From positions 579,069-643,068 of the forward strand of contig CANLZP010000001.1 in the NCBI GenBank assembly GCA_947495695.1: 64,000 nucleotides of DNA, in the 5' to 3' direction. The DNA is from an uncultured Erythrobacter sp. Its GTDB lineage: Bacteria; Pseudomonadota; Alphaproteobacteria; Sphingomonadales; Sphingomonadaceae. Position 1 is the first letter of the stretch, and each line of letters opens with the position of its first letter. Below, one piece after another: positions 8,685 through 18,085 of the stretch. The notes beneath the pieces were generated by a model. That model did not search any database. It was not told where the DNA came from and worked only from the letters and a program-made list of their open reading frames with translations. The translations under genes were made by a program, and so were the position numbers.

Positions 8685-9211
8685 AGGCGCTGTTCATTCG
8701 TAACCGGATCATCGGATTGATTGTTGCGGCGATCATCTTTGGCACCGATCAATTTATCAAATGGCTGATGGTGGGTCCGCTCAATCTGCGCGAGCGTTAT
8801 GTCATTGATCTACTGCCGTTCTTTGACCTTCGCTGGACCGAAAATCGCGGCGTTTCGCTGGGCATGCTGCAAGCCACAACGGTGGAGATGCGGTTTTTGC
8901 TGGTGGCGATCACCGCATTGATCGCGATTGTGGTATTGGTGTGGATGTTCCGCGAGAAATTGCTGGGCGATATTATCGGCCTGGGCATGATCCTGGGCGG
9001 TGCGTTGGGCAATATCGTTGATCGCTACAATTTGGGCTATGTTATCGACTATGCCGATTTTCATATCGGGGATTTCCGCCCGTTCCTTATTTTCAATGTC
9101 GCCGATGCCGCTATCACCATCGGTGTTGTGATTATCCTTGCCCGATCCTTGTTCATGAGCGACAAGGTATCGGAGAATGAACAAGCAGGCCATGCGCCTG
9201 CAGAGAGCTGA
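8681..9211 (+). CDS. lspA: Lipoprotein signal peptidase (signal peptidase II)
   Basis: An inner-membrane aspartic protease that cleaves the signal peptide of prolipoproteins before the lipidated Cys. The 176-residue protein has four hydrophobic segments. The first catalytic Asp is in GGALGNIVDRYNLGYVIDY and the second in FNVADAAITIGVV. The conserved WTENRGVSLGML block is present. It overlaps ileS by 4 bp, an ileS-lspA pairing found widely in bacteria. The C-terminal cytoplasmic tail is longer than average and rich in Glu and Ala. The next gene is itself a predicted lipoprotein, a natural client. Confidence 0.96.
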   Translation: MKALFIRNRIIGLIVAAIIFGTDQFIKWLMVGPLNLRERYVIDLLPFFDLRWTENRGVSLGMLQATTVEMRFLLVAITALIAIVVLVWMFREKLLGDIIGLGMILGGALGNIVDRYNLGYVIDYADFHIGDFRPFLIFNVADAAITIGVVIILARSLFMSDKVSENEQAGHAPAES

Positions 9212-9215
9212 GACC

Positions 9216-9626
9216 ATGCGTATTTTGAAGACCACCCTGATCCTTGGCACCGCCAGCATGATGTTGACCGCGTGCGGCAGCACAGGCTTGCTTAATCGCG
9301 ATCGCCCCGATGAATTTGCCGTTCAGCGTCAAGCGCCTCTGGTGGTTCCGCCTGATTTTAGCCTGTCGCCACCTGCGCCGGGTGCTCCGCGCCCAACCGA
9401 AGGCACAGCTGCTGAACAGGCTTTGGAAGCAATCTTTGGCGGGCCTGCAACGCGCAGCGCTGTCGAGACAAGCGCGCTTGATCGCGCCGGGGCTGCTGCG
9501 CCCAGCATTCGCTCCACTGTGGGTGATCCGGAAACCAACACCGTGGCCAAGGGCCGCGTGACCCGCGACATCATTGCCGCACCCGAAGGTGACGGACAAT
9601 TCGCCCAAGCGGTCATTCCATCCTGA
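9216..9626 (+). CDS. DUF3035 (BamF-like) lipoprotein
   Basis: From ATG 9216, four bases after the lspA stop, the gene encodes 136 residues. An N-terminal hydrophobic stretch ends in the lipobox MLTAC, so Cys is the likely lipidation site and the protein should reach the outer membrane. The mature part is Pro-rich (RDRPDEFAVQRQAPLVVPPD and SLSPPAPGAPRP), the hallmark of the DUF3035 family. Alphaproteobacterial members have been proposed as a BamF component of the outer-membrane beta-barrel assembly machine; whether this one is in that complex is inference. An ATG at 9177 inside lspA would add 13 residues in front of the signal peptide and is less likely. Confidence 0.8.
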   Translation: MRILKTTLILGTASMMLTACGSTGLLNRDRPDEFAVQRQAPLVVPPDFSLSPPAPGAPRPTEGTAAEQALEAIFGGPATRSAVETSALDRAGAAAPSIRSTVGDPETNTVAKGRVTRDIIAAPEGDGQFAQAVIPS

Positions 9627-9642
9627 TGTGAATTGCAGAGCG

Positions 9643-9662
9643 ATTGCTGCGATCGCGGCAAT
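9643..9662. terminator. Hairpin between convergent genes, possible bidirectional terminator
   Basis: A 20-nt near-perfect palindrome, ATTGCTGCGATCGCGGCAAT, lies between the stop of the plus-strand DUF3035 gene (9626) and the stop of the minus-strand CBS gene (9686). One mismatch becomes a G-U pair in RNA. There is no strong T run on either side, so it is at best a weak intrinsic terminator. Its position between two convergent stops is the main support. Confidence 0.35.
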
Positions 9663-9685
9663 TGATCTGGCTTAATCGCCGCAGC

Positions 9686-11005
9686 CTAAGCGCTATCGGG
9701 TTCGTCCGAGGTTTCGTCCTTGCGGATCAGCAATTTGTCGATCCGCCGACGATCCATGTCGATCACCTCGAAATGCCAGCCCTGATCGGTGAAGCTTTCA
9801 CCTTCAACGGGCAGCTTTTTCATGACCGACAAGACATAGCCCGCCGCTGTGCCAAATTCGCGCGCATCGTCGTAATCGAGCTCCAGCCGGTCAGCCAAAG
9901 CATCGGCAGACAAAGCGCCCGAGATCAACAAAGAGCCATCAGGGCGCTCGACCAGCAGAGGCGAATCGCCTTCGTCCTGATCGCTGACAAAATTGCCTGC
10001 CATCGCCGTCAACAAATCGACGGGCGTGACCACCCCTTCCAGATGACCGTATTCGTCATGGACCATCGCCATGGCGATATCGGCCTGCTGCAAAACGCGT
10101 AGGGCATCCATCGCATCCAACTGATCGGGTACGACCTCGGCCTTGATCATCAAATCTTTCAGTACAACCGCTTGACCCGCAACCATCAAAGCGAGCACTT
10201 CGCGAACCTTCACAACACCCAAAATCGTATCGGGCGATCCGTCGGCAATGGGCAATAGCGAATGCGGGCTTTCCTTGATCGCGCGCCAGATCTCTTTTTC
10301 TGTCGCATTGGCATCGATCCAGTCCAACTCGGTGCGCGGAGTCATCATTTCGCGCACTGGTCGCTCGGCCAAACGCACCACACCGGTCAGGATTTGATGC
10401 TGATCGGCCTCGATAACGCCCGAATGGGTCGCATCAGCGAAGATCATATGCAATTCTTCTGCCGTAACAGAGGATTGCCCGCTAGGCCGCAGCCCGAACA
10501 GGCGAATGATCAACCCCGATGAGGTGTCCAATATCCACACAATCGGAGCCGCGATGCGGGCCAAAATGGCCATTGGCCGCGCCATGACCGTTGCAATCGG
10601 TACAGCAGAGCGAAGGGCAAGCTGTTTGGGGACCAATTCGCCGATAACCACGCTGAGATAGGTTGTTATCGCGATCACCAATACAAATGCAATTTGGCGC
10701 GAATGTTCTTGCGGGACACCCAATGCTGCCAGCCGCTCGCCAACAGGGCCTTCCAGGCTCGCGCCGGAAAATGCACCAGTGATAATGGCAATCAGGGTTA
10801 TGCCGATCTGCACGGTCGACAGAAATTTGCCCGGCTCTGCCGCCAGCCTCAGCGCCACTTTGGCCCCAAGGCTTCCCTTTTCCCGCGCAGCACGCAAGCG
10901 TGCGTTCTTGGCCGAAACGATCGCGAGTTCGGACATCGCAAAGATGCCGTTCAAGACGATCAGTCCACCAATTATAATCAAGTCAGGCCAGGGAAAGGGT
11001 GTCAC
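9686..11005 (-). CDS. CNNM/CorC-type transporter-associated membrane protein with CBS domains (HlyC/CorC family)
   Basis: The 439-residue protein starts with a GTG (11003-11005) and has a DUF21 membrane domain of about four hydrophobic segments (residues 1-190), marked by AMSELAIVSAKNARLRAAREKGS and GELVPKQLALR. A pair of CBS domains follows (about 200-340), with VREMMTPRTELDWID at their start. A C-terminal CorC_HlyC (transporter-associated) domain with GTAAGYVLSVMKKLPVEGE closes it. Family members are linked to magnesium or sodium efflux and tolerance; older names (hemolysin) are misleading. It stands alone on the minus strand between two plus-strand genes. Confidence 0.9.
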   Translation of the reverse strand: MTPFPWPDLIIIGGLIVLNGIFAMSELAIVSAKNARLRAAREKGSLGAKVALRLAAEPGKFLSTVQIGITLIAIITGAFSGASLEGPVGERLAALGVPQEHSRQIAFVLVIAITTYLSVVIGELVPKQLALRSAVPIATVMARPMAILARIAAPIVWILDTSSGLIIRLFGLRPSGQSSVTAEELHMIFADATHSGVIEADQHQILTGVVRLAERPVREMMTPRTELDWIDANATEKEIWRAIKESPHSLLPIADGSPDTILGVVKVREVLALMVAGQAVVLKDLMIKAEVVPDQLDAMDALRVLQQADIAMAMVHDEYGHLEGVVTPVDLLTAMAGNFVSDQDEGDSPLLVERPDGSLLISGALSADALADRLELDYDDAREFGTAAGYVLSVMKKLPVEGESFTDQGWHFEVIDMDRRRIDKLLIRKDETSDEPDSA

Positions 11006-11179
11006 GCGTAAACCGCTAGCACAAATGTTGGCTGGTGCCAGCCTCCTTCATCAATTGGTGTTGGGGAACGCTGCGCCATATCAGCCGTTGTGCTATTGTT
11101 GAAACACTGCGGCGCGGGTGGGTGCGCTGTGTTCTGTGGCCTGAGCAAACGCCAGGTCGACGCTAAGGAGGAAATTTTC

Positions 11180-11878
11180 ATGAAGACATCACGCAAACTT
11201 ATGGCCGGTCTTGCAGCCGCTTCACTGCTGGGAACAACAGCATGTGTGACCGACCCCAACACGGGCGAACAGAAAGTATCGCGAACCGCCATTGGCGGTG
11301 TCGGTGGCGCTGTATTGGGCGGCCTGTTGGGCGGCGCGATTGGCGGCAAAACCGGCCGGATCATTGGCGCAGTTGGCGGCGGCGCAGCAGGCGGCATTGT
11401 CGGCTACAAGATGGACCAGCAAATCAAGGAATTGAAAGAGCAAACCGCTGGTTCCGGTGTGGACGTGACCGAGGTAGACAATGGCGAGGCCATTTTGGTC
11501 AATCTGCCCGATGGCGTAACCTTTGATGTTGGCAGCTACACAATCAAGCCAGCCTTCCGCACGACCTTGGATTCGGTTGCAGGAAGCCTGACCGAATATC
11601 CCAACAGCCTGGTCGATGTGTATGGTCACACCGATTCGACCGGTTCTGATGCGTTCAACCAACGTCTGTCCGAACAGCGCGCTCAAGCAGTCTCCAACTA
11701 TATGGTGTCACGCGGCGTGGCCAATGCCCGGATTCGCTGGCAGGGCTTTGGTGAAACTTTGCCCATTGCAGACAATGACACGGAATATGGCCGCGCGAAG
11801 AACCGCCGGGTGGAAATCAAGATCATCCCGTTTGACCAGCAAGATGTGGCTAATGCTCAAGCCAATCAGGGCGGCTGA
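11180..11878 (+). CDS. OmpA-family lipoprotein with glycine-zipper segment
   Basis: The start at ATG 11180 follows a strong ribosome binding site, AAGGAGG (11165-11171). The 232-residue protein has a signal peptide ending in the lipobox TTAC, so it is a likely outer-membrane lipoprotein. Residues 40-80 form a Gly-rich zipper (GGVGGAVLGGLLGGAIGG) able to enter membranes. The C-terminal OmpA domain (about 115-225) has VDVYGHTDSTGSDAFNQRLS and RAKNRRVEI, the peptidoglycan-binding motifs. This layout resembles E. coli YiaD. Its likely job is anchoring the outer membrane to peptidoglycan. A clear terminator follows. Confidence 0.9.
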   Translation: MKTSRKLMAGLAAASLLGTTACVTDPNTGEQKVSRTAIGGVGGAVLGGLLGGAIGGKTGRIIGAVGGGAAGGIVGYKMDQQIKELKEQTAGSGVDVTEVDNGEAILVNLPDGVTFDVGSYTIKPAFRTTLDSVAGSLTEYPNSLVDVYGHTDSTGSDAFNQRLSEQRAQAVSNYMVSRGVANARIRWQGFGETLPIADNDTEYGRAKNRRVEIKIIPFDQQDVANAQANQGG

Positions 11879-11904
11879 TAAGGCCAGAAAACACGATAAT
11901 GACG

Positions 11905-11934
11905 AAGGGTCGGCCCGTTGGGTCGGCCCTTTTT
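11905..11934 (+). terminator. Rho-independent terminator after the OmpA-family gene
   Basis: A 12-bp stem (AAGGGTCGGCCC with GGGTCGGCCCTT, two G-U pairs) closes a GTT loop and is followed by a short T run. It begins 26 bases after the OmpA-family stop codon. The two arms also read as a direct repeat of GGGTCGGCCC, because the arm sequence is nearly self-complementary through the G-U pairs. Confidence 0.88.
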
Positions 11935-11962
11935 CATTTAGGGCCGCGTCCAAATGGTGTTG

Positions 11963-12742
11963 CTACTTGGCCAAACGCTCGGCGCGATCTGCCAATCGTT
12001 CAACTGCCGTAGGATGAATTTCGGGCGAGCTGACCAGCAGGCCAAAGGCGCGCGGATCGCGCTTGTTGTAATTGAGCGGATTGCCAAATGCATCGCTCAC
12101 CTGCGCCCCGGCCTCTCGCGCAATCAGGGTGGCCGCGCCAATGTCCCACTCAAAACCCCACCGCAAGGTTGCAACCAGATCGGCCTCGTCCGCACCCACC
12201 ATTGCGATGCGCAAAGCAATCGAATTGGGTTTGTCGACAAGGGTCAGGTCGGAATCTTCGTGCGGCAGCGCATCAATCGGGACCCGTGCGCCGGAAAAGC
12301 TGGTTCGTTTTGATGCCACCAGACGATCGCCATTGCGCCATGCCCCCTTGCCCGCAACCGCCAGCCATTCTTCCTGGCGAGACGGCGCGCTGAGCATGCC
12401 GATCAAGGGACGGCCCGAACTGATCAGAGCAACCGAAACAGACCAGCCGCTGCGACCACGCAGATAATCGCGCGTTCCATCAATCGGATCGACCAACCAG
12501 ATCAGATCATTGCCCAAACGCTTGGGATCATCGGCTGTTTCTTCCGACAGCCAGCCAGCCGAGGGCAACAAGGCCCCCAATTCGCGCTTCAGAAAGGCAT
12601 CAACCTCCAAATCGGCCGAGCAAACCGGGTGACCAGGCTCTTTTTCCCATATCTTTACCGTGTGGCCGGCTCCGGGCCATTGATCAGCGGCGATGCGGCC
12701 CGCTTCGCGAACAATGGCTTCAAGGCGTTTGCTATCAATCAT
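11963..12742 (-). CDS. cysQ: Inositol monophosphatase-family phosphatase, probably 3'(2'),5'-bisphosphate nucleotidase (CysQ-like)
   Basis: From ATG 12742 the protein has 259 residues. It shows the metal-binding motifs of the family: [29 protein letters not shown] with the DPIDGT core, and a C-terminal [19 protein letters not shown]. CysQ members hydrolyse 3'-phosphoadenosine 5'-phosphate, a by-product of sulfate assimilation; SuhB or HisN-type activity cannot be excluded. The frame stays open upstream to 13018, but that extension would be antisense to sucC and has no family likeness. The gene is divergent from sucC with about 125 bp between the starts. Confidence 0.75.
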   Translation of the reverse strand: MIDSKRLEAIVREAGRIAADQWPGAGHTVKIWEKEPGHPVCSADLEVDAFLKRELGALLPSAGWLSEETADDPKRLGNDLIWLVDPIDGTRDYLRGRSGWSVSVALISSGRPLIGMLSAPSRQEEWLAVAGKGAWRNGDRLVASKRTSFSGARVPIDALPHEDSDLTLVDKPNSIALRIAMVGADEADLVATLRWGFEWDIGAATLIAREAGAQVSDAFGNPLNYNKRDPRAFGLLVSSPEIHPTAVERLADRAERLAK

Positions 12743-12868
12743 GACAGGTATGGTGTTGGGCTTAGCCGAAGGACTTTTCAAGCCGCTCAATCCATGCTTA
12801 TGGCTGATACGACTCAAAAACGATGGCATTGGCATCGCAACACCACCTTCAAAGGATACGCTCTCCCC

Positions 12869-14068
<1,200 letters not shown>

Positions 14069-14071
14069 AAC

Positions 14072-14524
14072 TTGTTGACCCTGAAGGGACATTGCAGATG
14101 CGGTGAGGTGCAGTTTGAGGTCCAAGGGCCTCCGCTCCTTACCGCAGCCTGTCATTGTACCGACTGCCAGCGCATGACCGCCGGACCTTATTCGCTAAGC
14201 GCGCTGTATCCTGAAGAGAATTTTGAATTGCTGGCTGGCGAAACCGTGATCGGGGATTGCAAATCGGCGGGGCAGCACAATTTCTGCGCGAAATGCTTCA
14301 GCTGGATCTTTACTCGTCCGGGTGGAATCGATGGGATGGTCAATATTCGCACCCCCTTGCTGGAGCGCGCAGCAGAGCTACCGCCTTATGCGGAATTCTT
14401 CAGCGAAGAAGGTCTGCCCAAGGTGCGAAGCGGTGCACCGCTAACATTCAAAACCGCCCCTCCGGTCGACGAGTTTTTGAAACTTGCAGACGCTTATGCC
14501 GAGTGGGATGGCCGACCAGGCTGA
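14072..14524 (+). CDS. GFA-fold zinc protein (glutathione-dependent formaldehyde-activating enzyme-like)
   Basis: A 150-residue protein with the metal sites of the GFA family: GHCRCGEVQFE at the start, ACHCTDCQRMTAGPYS, and FCAKCFSWIF. These Cys positions bind one structural and one catalytic zinc in family members. Most relatives do not act on glutathione and formaldehyde, so function is open. The start is TTG at 14072 or TTG at 14075; no ATG is available. It follows sucC with a 3-bp gap and was probably placed in the same transcript. Its stop codon directly abuts the stop codon of the convergent gene (14524/14525). Confidence 0.8.
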   Translation: MLTLKGHCRCGEVQFEVQGPPLLTAACHCTDCQRMTAGPYSLSALYPEENFELLAGETVIGDCKSAGQHNFCAKCFSWIFTRPGGIDGMVNIRTPLLERAAELPPYAEFFSEEGLPKVRSGAPLTFKTAPPVDEFLKLADAYAEWDGRPG

Positions 14525-15106
14525 CTAGCGCTCTGTCCGACTTTCAAACCTGAACACCAATTCCCCGCCCGATTGCATGCGCACCGCAGCTAAAAGCCCG
14601 CGGGTTCCGTCCTTCCGATCGTCACAACGCAAGGTCAGTGCGTGGAAATAGGCCGCGCACTCCTCAATCGCGACCAGTCGGAAGGTGACCATGTCATCCT
14701 TCTCTTCCCATGCCGTCAGGTCCGCATTGAAATGCTTGAGCTTCAGGACCAGGCTGCCCGCTTCCTCCATCAGATACATATGTTCGGTGAACATGATGGT
14801 CCCACCCCCATCCTCAGCGGGCTTCTGCTGGACGAAGGTGCCCACCATGGTTTCGGCCATGGTTTCGCCCACTGGCGGCAACCAGCTCTCCATCGCGGGC
14901 GCATCTTGAATGCCTGTGCCGATCCATTGACCCACCAACCAGCTCATTTGCTCAATTGTGGCCGGCGGAGATTTGAATCCCTTGGCACCTAACTTTGTCT
15001 CGTGAGCGACCGGCGGAGGCGCCTCTTGCGCAGAGACCGGTTGGGATGCCAGCCCGATGCCCATCAGAATGGCGCCCGCCAGCATTACCAACATCGTGTT
15101 TCTCAT
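14525..15106 (-). CDS. Secreted DUF6265-like protein of unknown function
   Basis: From ATG 15106, preceded by AAGGAG at a spacing of seven bases, the gene encodes 193 residues. The first 27 or so form a signal peptide ending in VSA-QE. The mature part contains MSWLVGQWIGTG and PPVGETMAETMVG, then KLKHFNADLTAWE. This pattern (a 'WL.G.W.G', then 'P..G..MG', then 'LKHF') matches lipocalin-like DUF6265 proteins, which are found in the periplasm and have no known role. An upstream start at 15130 would put eight residues before the signal. It converges on the GFA gene with no intergenic base. Confidence 0.72.
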   Translation of the reverse strand: MRNTMLVMLAGAILMGIGLASQPVSAQEAPPPVAHETKLGAKGFKSPPATIEQMSWLVGQWIGTGIQDAPAMESWLPPVGETMAETMVGTFVQQKPAEDGGGTIMFTEHMYLMEEAGSLVLKLKHFNADLTAWEEKDDMVTFRLVAIEECAAYFHALTLRCDDRKDGTRGLLAAVRMQSGGELVFRFESRTER

Positions 15107-15223
15107 TCTGATCTCCTTATAGCGCAGCATAACATGACTATCATCAAAAGCGCAGCTTGACCCGAAGCCTTGGGAACACCAGTGAGGCTACAACAGTTGA
15201 GCCATTAATCAGGGTGACTCTCG

Positions 15224-15253
15224 CTTGACGTTTACGTAAACGCAAGCTAGGTC
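15224..15253 (+). promoter_or_regulatory. Palindromic operator over the -35 of the etfBA promoter (LiuR-like)
   Basis: The 14-bp perfect palindrome CGTTTACGTAAACG (15229-15242) overlaps a -35 hexamer TTGACG (15225-15230); flanking CTTG and CAAG extend the symmetry. A weak -10, TAGGTC (15248-15253), lies 17 bp after the -35. From memory, MerR-family LiuR regulators of branched-chain amino acid and acyl-CoA catabolism bind very similar sites in proteobacteria, and etf genes belong to such regulons. The regulator itself is not in this window. Gene start is 35 bp downstream. Confidence 0.6.
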
Positions 15254-15287
15254 GTCAGCCATATTTTTGTCATAGGAAGGAACTCCC

Positions 15288-16034
15288 ATGAAAATCCTCG
15301 TCCCCGTCAAACGGGTGATCGATTACAACGTGAAGCCGCGCGTCAAAGCCGATGGCACAGGCGTAGATCTGGCCAACGTCAAAATGAGCATGAATCCGTT
15401 TGACGAGATCGCTGTCGAAGAAGCCATCCGCATCAAAGAAGCGGGTAAGGCGGAAGAGATTATCGCGGTTTCCGTCGGTCCGGCCAAGGCGCAGGAAACG
15501 CTGCGCACCGCGCTGGCGATGGGCGCTGACCGGGCCATTCTGGTTGAGAGTGACGACGAGGTAGAGCCTTTGGCGGTCGCCAAGATCCTCAAGGCTATTG
15601 CCGATGAGGAACAGCCACAGCTTATCATGCTGGGCAAGCAATCGATCAGCGATGATTCGAACCAAACCGGCCAGATGCTGGCGGCCCTGATGGACCGTCC
15701 TCAAGGCACCTTTGCCAACACCATCGAAGTTGATGGTGACAGCGTTACGGTTAAGCGCGAAGTCGATGGCGGCCTGGAAACAGTCAAACTGTCGCTGCCT
15801 GCAATCGTCACCACCGATTTGCGTCTGAACGAACCGCGCTATGCGTCGCTGCCTAACATCATGAAGGCAAAGAAGAAGCCGCTCGATACCAAGACACCGG
15901 GCGATTACGGCGTCGATACCGCACCGCGTTTGACCACCACCAATGTGGCCGAGCCTCCGGTTCGCCAAGCTGGTGAGAAAGTCGAAGACGTCGATGCATT
16001 GGTAGCCAAGATCAAAGCGCTCGGCATCGCCTGA
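15288..16034 (+). CDS. etfB: Electron transfer flavoprotein, beta subunit
   Basis: ETF accepts electrons from acyl-CoA and related dehydrogenases and passes them to ETF-ubiquinone oxidoreductase. The 248-residue protein starts [20 protein letters not shown] and has the AMP-binding and family-signature stretches, including [20 protein letters not shown] and [23 protein letters not shown] split over residues 145-180. AGGAAGGAA (15275-15283) is the ribosome binding site. It is followed 25 bp later by etfA in the same operon, after its own terminator-free gap. Confidence 0.96.
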   Translation: MKILVPVKRVIDYNVKPRVKADGTGVDLANVKMSMNPFDEIAVEEAIRIKEAGKAEEIIAVSVGPAKAQETLRTALAMGADRAILVESDDEVEPLAVAKILKAIADEEQPQLIMLGKQSISDDSNQTGQMLAALMDRPQGTFANTIEVDGDSVTVKREVDGGLETVKLSLPAIVTTDLRLNEPRYASLPNIMKAKKKPLDTKTPGDYGVDTAPRLTTTNVAEPPVRQAGEKVEDVDALVAKIKALGIA

Positions 16035-16059
16035 GCCCCGGACAGAAAGGAAAATACTC

Positions 16060-16989
16060 ATGAATACTCTCGTCTGGGTCGAACACGACAACAATGAGAT
16101 GAAGGACGCAACGCTGAGCGTTGTTACCGCTGCAGCTAAATTGGGTGACGTTCACCTGCTGGTGGCAGGCGCAGGCTGTGCCGGTGTTGCCGATCAGGCC
16201 GCCAAGATCGCTGGCGTGGGCAAAGTCCACTTGGCCGATGATGCTGCGCTAGAGCACGCCTTGGCTGAAAACGTCGCACCACTGATTGCTGGCCTGATGG
16301 CAAGCCATGATGCGGTGCTGTTCCCGGCCACCACAACGGGCAAGAACATTGCTCCGCGCGTCGCGGCACTGCTGGATGTAATGCAGATCTCGGACATTCT
16401 TTCGGTCGAAGGCGGCAAAACCTTCACCCGTCCGATCTATGCCGGCAATGCAATTGCAACGGTTGAAAGCTCGGATCCGAAGCTGGTTATCACCGTTCGC
16501 GGCACCGCCTTTGACAAGGCTGCTGCAGAGGGCGGTTCGGCTGCGGTTGAAGCCATTGGCGGCGCAAGCGATGCGGGCACGTCCAGCTTTGTCAGCGCAG
16601 AAATCGCGGAGAGCGAGCGTCCTGAACTGACCAGCGCCAAAGTGATCGTATCGGGTGGACGGGCATTGAAGGATGCCGAAACATTCGAAGCGACCATCAC
16701 GCCGCTGGCGGATAAGCTGGGTGCAGGCATTGGCGCATCGCGCGCTGCGGTGGACGCAGGCTATGTCCCCAATGATTACCAGGTTGGTCAAACCGGTAAG
16801 ATTGTGGCGCCTGAAGTTTACATCGCCATCGGCATTTCGGGTGCGATCCAGCACTTGGCTGGCATGAAGGATTCCAAGACGATCATCGCGATCAACAAGG
16901 ATGAAGACGCGCCTATCTTCCAGGTAGCTGACATTGGTCTGGTGGCCGACCTGTTCAAGGCTGTGCCGGAACTGACCGAAAAACTGTAA
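16060..16989 (+). CDS. etfA: Electron transfer flavoprotein, alpha subunit
   Basis: Partner of EtfB that holds the FAD. The 309-residue protein begins [11 protein letters not shown] and has the C-terminal FAD-binding domain. Its signature is spread over [44 protein letters not shown] and [20 protein letters not shown]. The ribosome binding site is GAAAGGA shortly before ATG 16060. A strong terminator follows 28 bases after the stop, so etfBA forms a two-gene operon. Confidence 0.96.
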   Translation: MNTLVWVEHDNNEMKDATLSVVTAAAKLGDVHLLVAGAGCAGVADQAAKIAGVGKVHLADDAALEHALAENVAPLIAGLMASHDAVLFPATTTGKNIAPRVAALLDVMQISDILSVEGGKTFTRPIYAGNAIATVESSDPKLVITVRGTAFDKAAAEGGSAAVEAIGGASDAGTSSFVSAEIAESERPELTSAKVIVSGGRALKDAETFEATITPLADKLGAGIGASRAAVDAGYVPNDYQVGQTGKIVAPEVYIAIGISGAIQHLAGMKDSKTIIAINKDEDAPIFQVADIGLVADLFKAVPELTEKL

Positions 16990-17017
16990 AATTGCAGATT
17001 AGCTGTAGGTTGCAAGG

Positions 17018-17055
17018 ACCCTCCGACTCGCCAAACCGCATGTCGGAGGGTTTTT
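17018..17055 (+). terminator. Rho-independent terminator of etfBA
   Basis: A perfect 10-bp stem ACCCTCCGAC / GTCGGAGGGT (17018-17027 and 17042-17051) with a 14-nt loop is followed by TTTTTG. It lies shortly after the etfA stop. The remaining 185 bases to the next gene end at 17241 hold no evident feature. Confidence 0.9.
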
Positions 17056-17240
17056 GTTTAGCATCATTTGCTCTGCGGCTTCCAATTCGCTGCTTGAGCA
17101 TTTGTTTCGGTCTTGCCGGGCAGCCGCTGCTGAAACCGCACGATTAAGGCCCAGCTCAGCTTGGAATGCAGATTTCGGCGACTAAAATCGAACCTGTCCT
17201 CCAAATCGAGCGCAGGCAGCGTGCAAGACAAGCAGAATTG

Positions 17241-17900
17241 TTAGACGGCAACCAGCTTCGCGCAATTGCGATAGGTGCGGCGAACGATCTGGCGGCGTTG
17301 CTCGGCCGATAGGCCACGAGCAGACTTGCCGTCACGTTGCTGACGAGCTTCGCTTAAACTCTCCCACACGATGTCTTGCTCAAAATCAGGCGCACCAATG
17401 CACCGCATCAGCCGGGCGAGTGAACGGCGCGCCATGACATTGGCAATGCTAGACTGCATCACCTTTTCAGCCCGCTCGTCGACGATCTCAAAGGGCGCTG
17501 CTGGGCTGGCACCATCGCCATCAGGCATCGTCAATGCTTCCAAAGAGAGGGTGCGAATGCCGGCGGTCCGGGCGCTTTTGCGTTGATCCAGCCGGACGCG
17601 GTGGCGCAAGCTCTGCAGCTCGCCGCGGATCAACCACGTGACATGGGTGGTAAATTGCGCCTTGCGCGGATCATAGCTGGCCAGCGCGCGATGGATGGCG
17701 ATGGCGCACACTTGCTCTGCATCATCGCGCATATCCGAAAGGCCGTATTGGCCAATCAAATAGCCGATCCGCGAATGGAGCAATCCGAACAGAGCTCCAA
17801 ATTCACGATCATATCGCAATTGCGACGAACCGCCCTGGCTCGCCTGCATGCGGGCCAATCGGACCACCTGCGCTTCCAATCGATCACTGATCGCCGACAT
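17241..17900 (-). CDS. Sigma-70 region-2-like regulatory protein
   Basis: The 219-residue protein carries a stretch like sigma-70 region 2: RDDAEQVCAIAIHRALASYD, then FTTHVTWLIRGELQSLRHRV. The aromatic/basic helix that binds the -10 element and RNA polymerase in true sigma factors would be here. A C-terminal helical part (about 150-215) is basic but does not show a clear region 4. It may be a divergent alternative sigma factor, or a protein that keeps only the polymerase-binding part. The start ATG at 17898-17900 has GGGAGAG six bases before it, but this site is paired in a leader hairpin (17902-17968). Confidence 0.65.
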   Translation of the reverse strand: MSAISDRLEAQVVRLARMQASQGGSSQLRYDREFGALFGLLHSRIGYLIGQYGLSDMRDDAEQVCAIAIHRALASYDPRKAQFTTHVTWLIRGELQSLRHRVRLDQRKSARTAGIRTLSLEALTMPDGDGASPAAPFEIVDERAEKVMQSSIANVMARRSLARLMRCIGAPDFEQDIVWESLSEARQQRDGKSARGLSAEQRRQIVRRTYRNCAKLVAV

Positions 17901-17901
17901 T

Positions 17902-17968
17902 GCCCACTCTCCCTGCTGGTTGAGGGAAGAGATACGGGCATCACAGTAAGCAGCGGCTGAGAGTGGGC
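17902..17968 (-). promoter_or_regulatory. 5' leader hairpin that pairs the ribosome binding site of the sigma-like gene
   Basis: In the minus-strand leader, GCCCACTCTC (17959-17968) is an exact complement of GAGAGTGGGC (17902-17911). The latter contains most of the ribosome binding site GGGAGAG (17907-17913) and the whole spacer to the ATG. A second stem, CTGCT/AGCAG (17949-17953 with 17913-17917), extends it. The ribosome binding site would be closed in the folded mRNA. An ATG in the loop (17939-17941) opens a 62-codon frame overlapping the gene out of phase, whose translation could open the hairpin. Whether transcription begins upstream of 17968 is not visible. Confidence 0.55.
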
Positions 17969-18085
17969 TTAGGTATTGCTACGTGGCCGCACCAAAGCCG
18001 CATCACCCATGGATTGCGCGGGTAACGAGCAGGCATCAATTCATATAGAGCGGCACCGCCAAAATCGGGCGCACTTCCTGCCAAA

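Noticed and set aside
9649..9656. GCGATCGC octamer, the HIP1 element of cyanobacteria
   Set aside because: A single copy inside a palindrome between convergent genes; the organism is clearly not a cyanobacterium.
15270..16094. Open frame of 274 codons on the minus strand across etfB
   Set aside because: Fully antisense to etfB; its composition follows from codon bias of etfB and it has no recognisable domain.
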